This document shows positions 58,549 through 64,000 of a stretch of DNA of 64,000 bases, piece by piece; position 1 is the first letter of the stretch, and each line of letters begins with the position of its first letter. This DNA is from Leptodontidium sp. MPI-SDFR-AT-0119 (Eukaryota > Ascomycota > Leotiomycetes > Helotiales > Leptodontidiaceae), in NCBI GenBank assembly GCA_020726505.1, contig JAHLEZ010000015.1, positions 1,054,001-1,118,000 of the forward strand, in the 5' to 3' direction. A model generated the notes under the pieces. That model was given only the letters and a program-made list of their open reading frames with translations. It had not been told where the DNA came from and made no database searches. The translations under genes and the position numbers were made by a program.

Positions 58549-59215
58549 TCAACAATGACTGTCCTCATAACGGACAATAACATTGTAGCGGTCGGTATCC
58601 CACTCCTGGCCTCCGACGCGCCATATCCTATCGTTTCTCGTGTAGACCGAGCATTTGCCGAGGATGTCCTGAGCATAGGAGGCGATGTACTGGCAACTGT
58701 GTTGATGGTGGATGAAACTCTAAGAGGCATTGTAAGCAAATGGCCTTCGAAGCTCCATGACAGGAGGGAATGGGGGAGGCATAAACGTACATCGTTGCAC
58801 ATGATAATCGTCGAGTCCTTGAAATCACCCCAAAGTCAGTTGATTGAAAGTCTGGCGAAGCAAAAGTTGAGTTGGTAGACTTACGTAGGAGCACGAGACG
58901 CGCGAGCAGGATTTAGCCCACACGGTACAGAAGTTCGTGACGGAGTTCAGGTATTTGATACCATTACGAATGAAATTGGGGGAAGTGCTTCTCCGGTTCT
59001 GGTTTGGGACAGGCATGCAGTTGGTATTGGTCTTGGCCATCTTTCTGTTAGCATACTGAAGCCCAGTATCATCTATAGCAATTTGCATTGAGGAAGATCC
59101 TCTTACCTTGTATCGAAAGACGAACTCAGCAGAATCAAACGCAGGAATAGGCTCGGGGTGCTGAAATGAGGGTTCTTAGCGGCTTGTTGGGCGCGAAGAA
59201 TGTGGAGAGATTCAT
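58549..59215 (-). CDS. Small cysteine-rich, possibly secreted protein; 5' exon uncertain or broken
   Basis: Four coding-like blocks on the minus strand join in phase 0: 59107-59160 (HPEPIPAFDSAEFVFRYK), 58885-59040 (starts MAKTNTNCMPVPNQNRRS, includes FCTVWAKSCSRVSCSY), 58791-58817 (DSTIMCND) and 58549-58719 (HHQHSCQYIASYAQDILGKC to YNVIVRYEDSHC, stop). Introns are GT-AG, 66, 67 and 71 nt long. Together they make about 135 residues with eight cysteines, fitting a disulfide-bonded secreted protein. A plausible start is the ATG at 59215 (MNLSTFFAPNKPLRTLIS), preceded by a CA-rich leader. However, no GT lies between it and the TTTCAG before the first block, and the frames differ by one. Either a base was lost in the signal-peptide exon, a non-canonical GC intron is used, or the true start lies elsewhere. 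No family is recognised. Confidence 0.5.
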
Positions 59216-61719
59216 GATGAAGGTGCTTGATTATGATTTTAGTTGGTAGGGTAGAGTGTGGTTGAGGAAGTGGGATTTGATATGGTGATGTTGTGTTGAG
59301 AGCGGGGCCGTTGTATTCTGTAGAAGGATATTCTGACCTCGAGAATATCCTCTTAAGTACTTTTGAAGTGTTGTGACTTTCACCTAGAAATCAATCTAGA
59401 TGCCTGGATTGATTGAAGGAGAACCGGGCGAGGCTACGCGTTCATGTCTCTCACCTACTCTCAATATTGTCACAGAGCGACGCTGACGTGAATATTGAGG
59501 ATGGAATCAACAAAGCATCACTCCCGACAATTAGCTTTAGTATAAAGCGGCAACTCTTGCCTAGAATGATACTTGATGTACTCCTGAAGATATCCCAGGG
59601 CCGAAAAAAAGATCCACATCCATCGCTTATATAGAACAGAGCCTTCACTTTGACAGGAGAATGTAGAAACATACAAAGTACAAATTCACGTCGAAGATGT
59701 GAGCCAGCACATGCTTTCAGCCAGGGCGAAGGAAGCTGATTTGCATGACCATAATGCCACCGAGAACTGCGAGATCATAGTTGAGGTCGTCTTGGAGTAG
59801 TAAACATAACTGGTACGAGGACCAGATGTTGACGACGCCCCGACTTAGAACACCAATTGAAGCATAGGCAGACAGCATCATAGAGAACTTTCATGAATTA
59901 TAAGATATCCCTCGATTTGCATGGATATTTGACAGTTGTTGGATATTTGTCTACAGTCCTCGATTGAATATCGTTGCCTTGCACTTTCAAGTGATTCGAA
60001 TTCAACTTATTGTCCTGACCTCAAAATTTCCTACACGAGTCCCTCCCCCAGAACATAGTCATTGATGCAACAAGTTTCCGGATAGCCTCCCTTCCCGTGT
60101 TGCACTTGCAATTATCCCGAGAACAAGCATCATAATCTTCCATCCCGCTTGTATATCGCGCCATGTCAAACCGCATCCGAGCTGCCCTGCGGCCTCAACT
60201 TGACACTTGAAGATGTTTTCGAACAGGAGCAGGGTGCGAGGATATAGGGAGCCATTGCTGCGTTTGCTTTGCAGAACGAGAAGTCGAGGCGAATTTCCGA
60301 GTCTCGTTTCGAATCAAGGTATATCACCATGGAGTATATTCCTACCCTCAAACACTCTACCTTTTCAGATAAAACAGCATCCTAGAACTAGTACAATTAG
60401 TAAAAGCACTAATCTAAAGAAGTAAAAGATGCGAGCAAATGTGTTGAAGGAACTTCTAATTTCAGAAACCATTTCTTATAACCATGGCTGACCTCCGCGG
60501 CGATGACTGCTGCATGTGACGATGCCAACACAGTCTTCGTCTTTGTATGCGGGGCCGGCCTCTTACGGCTCTTCCTAAAGATATTTTATGGGAGGCTCAT
60601 CATATCGGTCCTTCTCTTGCTTCCCTTTTCTCTCTCTGTCTGTGGCTCTGCTGCGTCTTCTGCCCCGCCGCCGTAGGCAAAAGAATCTCAACGAGGGAGA
60701 TTTGTGCAGAGGATGAAAGGGAGCTGGATGGAGGAGATCGGAAACTTACTGAGCGGGTATTATATGTGCTTCTGTCCAGGTGGAGGGTTTAAAAACAAAT
60801 CCAATTTCTTCGGTGGTTTCGAGTTGGAGGTTTGATCTGGGGTCTGGAAGAGGAAAATTTCGGACAAATGCCAGGCGGCGGCCGCTAGTCTCGAGTACCT
60901 ATTCCTAGTGTATTGACACGTGACCACTGCCTGTTGATCACACACATTCGGTTTGACAACCATCCCATCAGAAGGTGTTGCGAGAGAATCCGGGGGACGT
61001 CGTTTTGTAGATCAGACAGAGATAGCATGGCAGGCAAGCATGTCCTTGTCGCGGGGCACATGCAACATGAAATTGACATCGCTACCATCGTCGAGTGAGG
61101 GTATGTTCCATGCGCTCGCTGCACAGAAGCCCCCTCGAGTGCTTCTGCATGGAAAATCCCCACGAGGCGCAAATTGGAGGACATTGATAATGGTGCACCT
61201 TTCTCCGCATTCTGCGGAGACAGATATGCCGAGGTCGTTCCAGCTATACAAACGAATTGCTGACTCGGTTTCATTTCTATGAATAGGTTCAATTCGGGGT
61301 TGTGAAGGAAAGGACTGTGGATATTATAACACAGATTTATGAATTTCAGTTTTGTATTTGCTTCAGTCTGGGTTTCCTAACTAGTTGTGTATGGTTACCC
61401 CGCACCGTGGATGTTGCCCGACACAGCGATTAGCTCTTCCATGTACAGAAGAATCGTAAAGAACGTGATTGTCAAAATAGTGACAAAATGAATGTGTGGG
61501 AGCCCAAACTCCCCATCAACCCAATACCGGGATATCTAGCCCTTCCTATTAACCAAAACTCCTCTCCCCTTTTTTCCGTAAAGCCAGACGAGACCAAAGT
61601 GTGTAAACGTGTCGTAAAGGAGCGTATGAAGGCGGACAAATATCCAAAACTAATATGTACATTGAAAAGGATTGTAAAAATGGACTGTCGCTGTGGACCA
61701 TGGTGGGAGCCGGTCACAC
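59216..61719. other. Intergenic, 2.5 kb, with faint coding-like relics
   Basis: No intact gene is supported. Around 59400-59810 short plus-strand stretches look coding-like: MPGLIEGEPGEATRS from an ATG at 59400; DADVNIEDGINKASLPTISF from 59479; and, after TTTGACAG, ENVETYKVQIHVEDVSQHML to a TAG near 59800. They do not join in frame with acceptable introns, so this may be a decayed gene. Open frames at 60885-61292 (minus) and 60953-61282 (plus) overlap each other and show no domain. Confidence 0.35.
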
Positions 61720-62454
61720 CTAGATCCACATAGACGACATTTCTGGTCTGGCATCGCCGAAGGTGCTGAGGAAGAGTCCCTGGATTTCGCTCATGTAATC
61801 CTCCGCACGGAATTTGAAGAGGCCTCGGGAGACCAGTTCTTGCTCCTCCTCGTCGACCACAGCTAAGGTCTCCTTGCTGATGCCATATTCTTCTGCCAGT
61901 TCGGAGACTTGAGCGAGCTCGTTGCCGAACGGATGCTGCTCAATAATGTCGGGGTTTGCAGCGAACATATTGATGGAAGACCGAGCAGTTGACATGCTAC
62001 CCTTTCGAGAGGCAGACATTCGGGAGGCGGATCTCTCAATGCTGAGTTTCTTGGTATGAGACGGCGATCTTCGTGGGATGAGAGGCGCATCGTTGTCTGA
62101 AGCAATCGATTTCGTGGTGCCGAAGTAGCATGACAAGTGATTTGGCTCTGGAGTCGTGGGGGACGACTCGACCGAGGAAGTATCTGGAGAAGTCATGGGT
62201 GTCGATCTGTTCGAAGAAGGCGATCTGTCGGACTCATCCCCAGACTGGGAGGATCTCGAGCCACCACTGCTTGGGTACAGATCTGGTGCGTTGTACGATA
62301 GCATATTCGTCGTAGAGAGAAGTTCGACGGGCGCCGAGATCTTTATCTGTCTGAGGGAGGATCCGAAGGAGTGTTTGGTCGTGACATTTCTCTTGAGTGC
62401 AGCATCGTCCATTTTGGCATTGCGCCTAGTAGTGAAAGCTCTCGATAGAGACAT
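61720..62454 (-). CDS. Conserved Ser-rich ascomycete protein of unknown function, 244 residues
   Basis: Single-exon minus-strand gene. The frame is open to 62652, but I chose the internal ATG at 62454 because the protein then starts MSLSRAFTTRRNAKMDD, which fits my recollection of related fungal proteins; the upstream part looks like leader. Conserved-looking blocks are QIKISAPVELLSTTNMLSYN and APDLYPSS. After a Ser/Pro/Thr-rich stretch come PEPNHLSCYFG, APLIPRRSPSHTKKLSIERS, HPFGNELAQVSELAEEYGIS and a C-terminal acidic helix (VVDEEEQELVSRGLFKF, then AEDYMSEIQGLF). Many SP and RS sites suggest phosphorylation and disorder in the middle. No enzyme motif is visible. The recurrent HPFGNELAQV plus DEEEQELVSRGL pair may be an interaction module, which is inference. 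Confidence 0.8.
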   Translation of the reverse strand: MSLSRAFTTRRNAKMDDAALKRNVTTKHSFGSSLRQIKISAPVELLSTTNMLSYNAPDLYPSSGGSRSSQSGDESDRSPSSNRSTPMTSPDTSSVESSPTTPEPNHLSCYFGTTKSIASDNDAPLIPRRSPSHTKKLSIERSASRMSASRKGSMSTARSSINMFAANPDIIEQHPFGNELAQVSELAEEYGISKETLAVVDEEEQELVSRGLFKFRAEDYMSEIQGLFLSTFGDARPEMSSMWI

Positions 62455-64000
62455 TTTGCTGAATAGATCGGGAGTGGATGATAAGAGGAATTTGTTCTGC
62501 CCACCAACGAGGTTGCCGATGTGGGTTGAGAAGGGTGGGGTCAACCGGATAAGATGGCCTCGTGCAGATGTCGCAAGGGTGGTCTCTGAATTCTGTTGCT
62601 GTACTCCACACCTGCTGTTTTCGATCGTCTGGATGGTTGATTGAGTGAGCACGAGTTGCTGTGAAGTCCAGGTGACTGTTCAGACTGAATCCGTTTGGAG
62701 GAGATAGACGCGAAGAGCTAACGGCGAGGTAGAAATCTGGAGATGTTGATGTTGATATCGAATATGTACGTTTTATCTTAGTGACTATGAATGGAATATG
62801 TACGTCGAGTAATAATGGTTGATGTTCAATCGTTGGCGATGGATTTGAGAGAGGGTGAGAGAATGTGGTGACCAGGACGCGGTCCGTTGGGTTGAATATT
62901 GTATGTATTGTGTGGTGGAAATCCTGCGAGAATCAGGGAGTGTGTGTATGCTGATGGATGTCGAAAATGAATGTCGAACAACCAGGTTCAGAAGGAGTGA
63001 ATATGAGTGCTGGCGCGCAAATCGACCCGGCGATGCTGATACTATTGATGCTTTGATGAGGCAAGAGAACGTGTTGAGGAGAAGATAAAGAGGTGAGTTG
63101 AGCAGATCGGATCAGAGAAGAATCCTTCCTGCTGGCGCTGCTCTGGTGTCCATGCATGCTGCAGGGCCGGACCAGAAAACATCAGGGGGGGAACGGCTGA
63201 GAGATCCTCTACCCCTGGCTTCTTCCACGCGTTGCCCTTTGGCTGGCTCGACGGGTCGTGAACAGGCTCAATTGTGCAAAACTTGTGGATAATTCGGGCA
63301 CAATTCCAACCAATAACGGGGTTTCTACATTCTAGTCGTTGTGCTGGTGGCACGCCGGGCCTGTCCTCGAGTTGCTAAGTTTATCTTCTAGGCCCAACTC
63401 AGCAATCTAACAGAATCTAAGCGGAAGGTGTTTTTTGCTTGTGATCACCCGCTTCTCGACCTTCCCCAATTGATTCGTTTCTCCTGAAGAGGAGCAGCCC
63501 TGGTGCTCTTTTTGGCTGGCGAATGATATGACCTGCCGCCGGCCACCAGTCGAAACAACCCGACAGGGACTTGCTGGATATACGAGCTATCATTGGTGCA
63601 TCGTCTCATGTTTGGAGTTTCAAGCAAAGAGGCTGTCAGACCAGTCAATCATTGACCAGGCAAGGAGGGGAAGGAAGGCTCAGATCACCAGGGCACGGTT
63701 GCGCGCGCGATGAGAGTCCGAGAGAGCCACAGACGTATTCAGGGGTAAATATTGTTAGCGAGGGCTTCTCTCCAGCTCCTCTTCAACTCAACTCCCAAAG
63801 AGCATACCATGTTCAACTTGCTGCATTCTTTCCTGGTTACTGCAAAGAAAAAAATAGACTGGATTGGGAAGCAGCGGGGCTGAGCAGATAGCCAAAAACT
63901 TCCTCGCACTCACCATTATCGCATAACTGCAGCTGGTGCCGGGCAAGCAAGGAAGCTGCAGCAAAAACCCAAAGTCATGAGAGGAACAGAGACAATACTT
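62455..64000. other. Upstream flank to window end, no gene seen
   Basis: The first 400 nt are the leader and promoter of the gene at 62454 (minus). The rest contains only short open frames on both strands without domains. No tRNA or repeat stands out. Confidence 0.45.

Noticed and set aside
60885..61292. 135-codon minus-strand frame and 109-codon plus-strand frame overlapping it
   Set aside because: Neither has a domain, signal peptide or splice support, and they overlap on opposite strands. Coding use is unlikely.
62455..62652. 66-codon N-terminal extension of the Ser-rich protein at 61720
   Set aside because: The sequence is leader-like and without conserved character. The internal ATG at 62454 gives the expected MSLSRAFTTRR start.

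Overview
This window is nuclear DNA of a filamentous ascomycete (Pezizomycotina). The genes carry short spliceosomal introns (about 50-120 nt, GT...CTAAC-like...AG). They include fungus-specific families (Zn2Cys6 and bZIP regulators, Shr3, 2EXR, SAM-PH, HxB-type molybdenum cofactor sulfurase) and are separated by 0.5-5 kb of non-coding DNA. The order Helotiales (Leotiomycetes) is my inference from the gene content, not something shown directly. I found no rRNA, CRISPR, intact transposon or convincing tRNA.

Layout. 1-542: 3' end of a gene whose product has a Ser/Pro-rich tail. 1153-2596: a BTB/POZ gene broken by two in-frame stops; an intact relative lies at 13018-14052 on the minus strand. 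2597-8017: a gene desert ending in a pyrimidine-rich leader, followed by a 213-residue Ser/Pro-rich conserved protein (8018-8659). 11495-16982: two small SRPBCC-fold proteins flank the BTB gene and the Shr3 amino-acid permease chaperone. 17390-17874: a decayed GFA/CENP-V-type gene. 18807-20699: a 2EXR protein with an 81-bp tandem repeat. 22550-23819: a cysteine-rich single-pass surface protein. 27348-29459: a Zn2Cys6 regulator isolated between 3.5-kb deserts. 32996-33505: a small three-exon gene candidate with no recognised family. 35124-37638: a SAM-PH protein whose first exon is only ATG.

38322-43968 is a compact housekeeping block: a mitochondrial ribosomal protein of SOD fold, diverging from the molybdenum cofactor sulfurase, then a dienelactone hydrolase-type enzyme. 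45164-46781 is a nine-exon secreted protein with 12-nt and 22-nt exons. 47504-49879 is a second 2EXR protein with N-terminal repeats. 50650-58306 holds a bZIP-like regulator, an MFS drug/polyamine transporter with two apparent GC-AG introns, and an HPP membrane protein. 58549-59215 is a small eight-cysteine protein with an odd or broken 5' exon. 61720-62454 is a conserved Ser-rich protein of unknown function.

I saw no biosynthetic cluster. The most noteworthy signals are the two dying genes, the unusual splicing (ATG-only exon, micro-exons, GC-AG introns), the repeat-bearing 2EXR pair and the two small unrecognised genes. All splice junctions were chosen by eye from frame continuity and splice consensus and have no transcript support.
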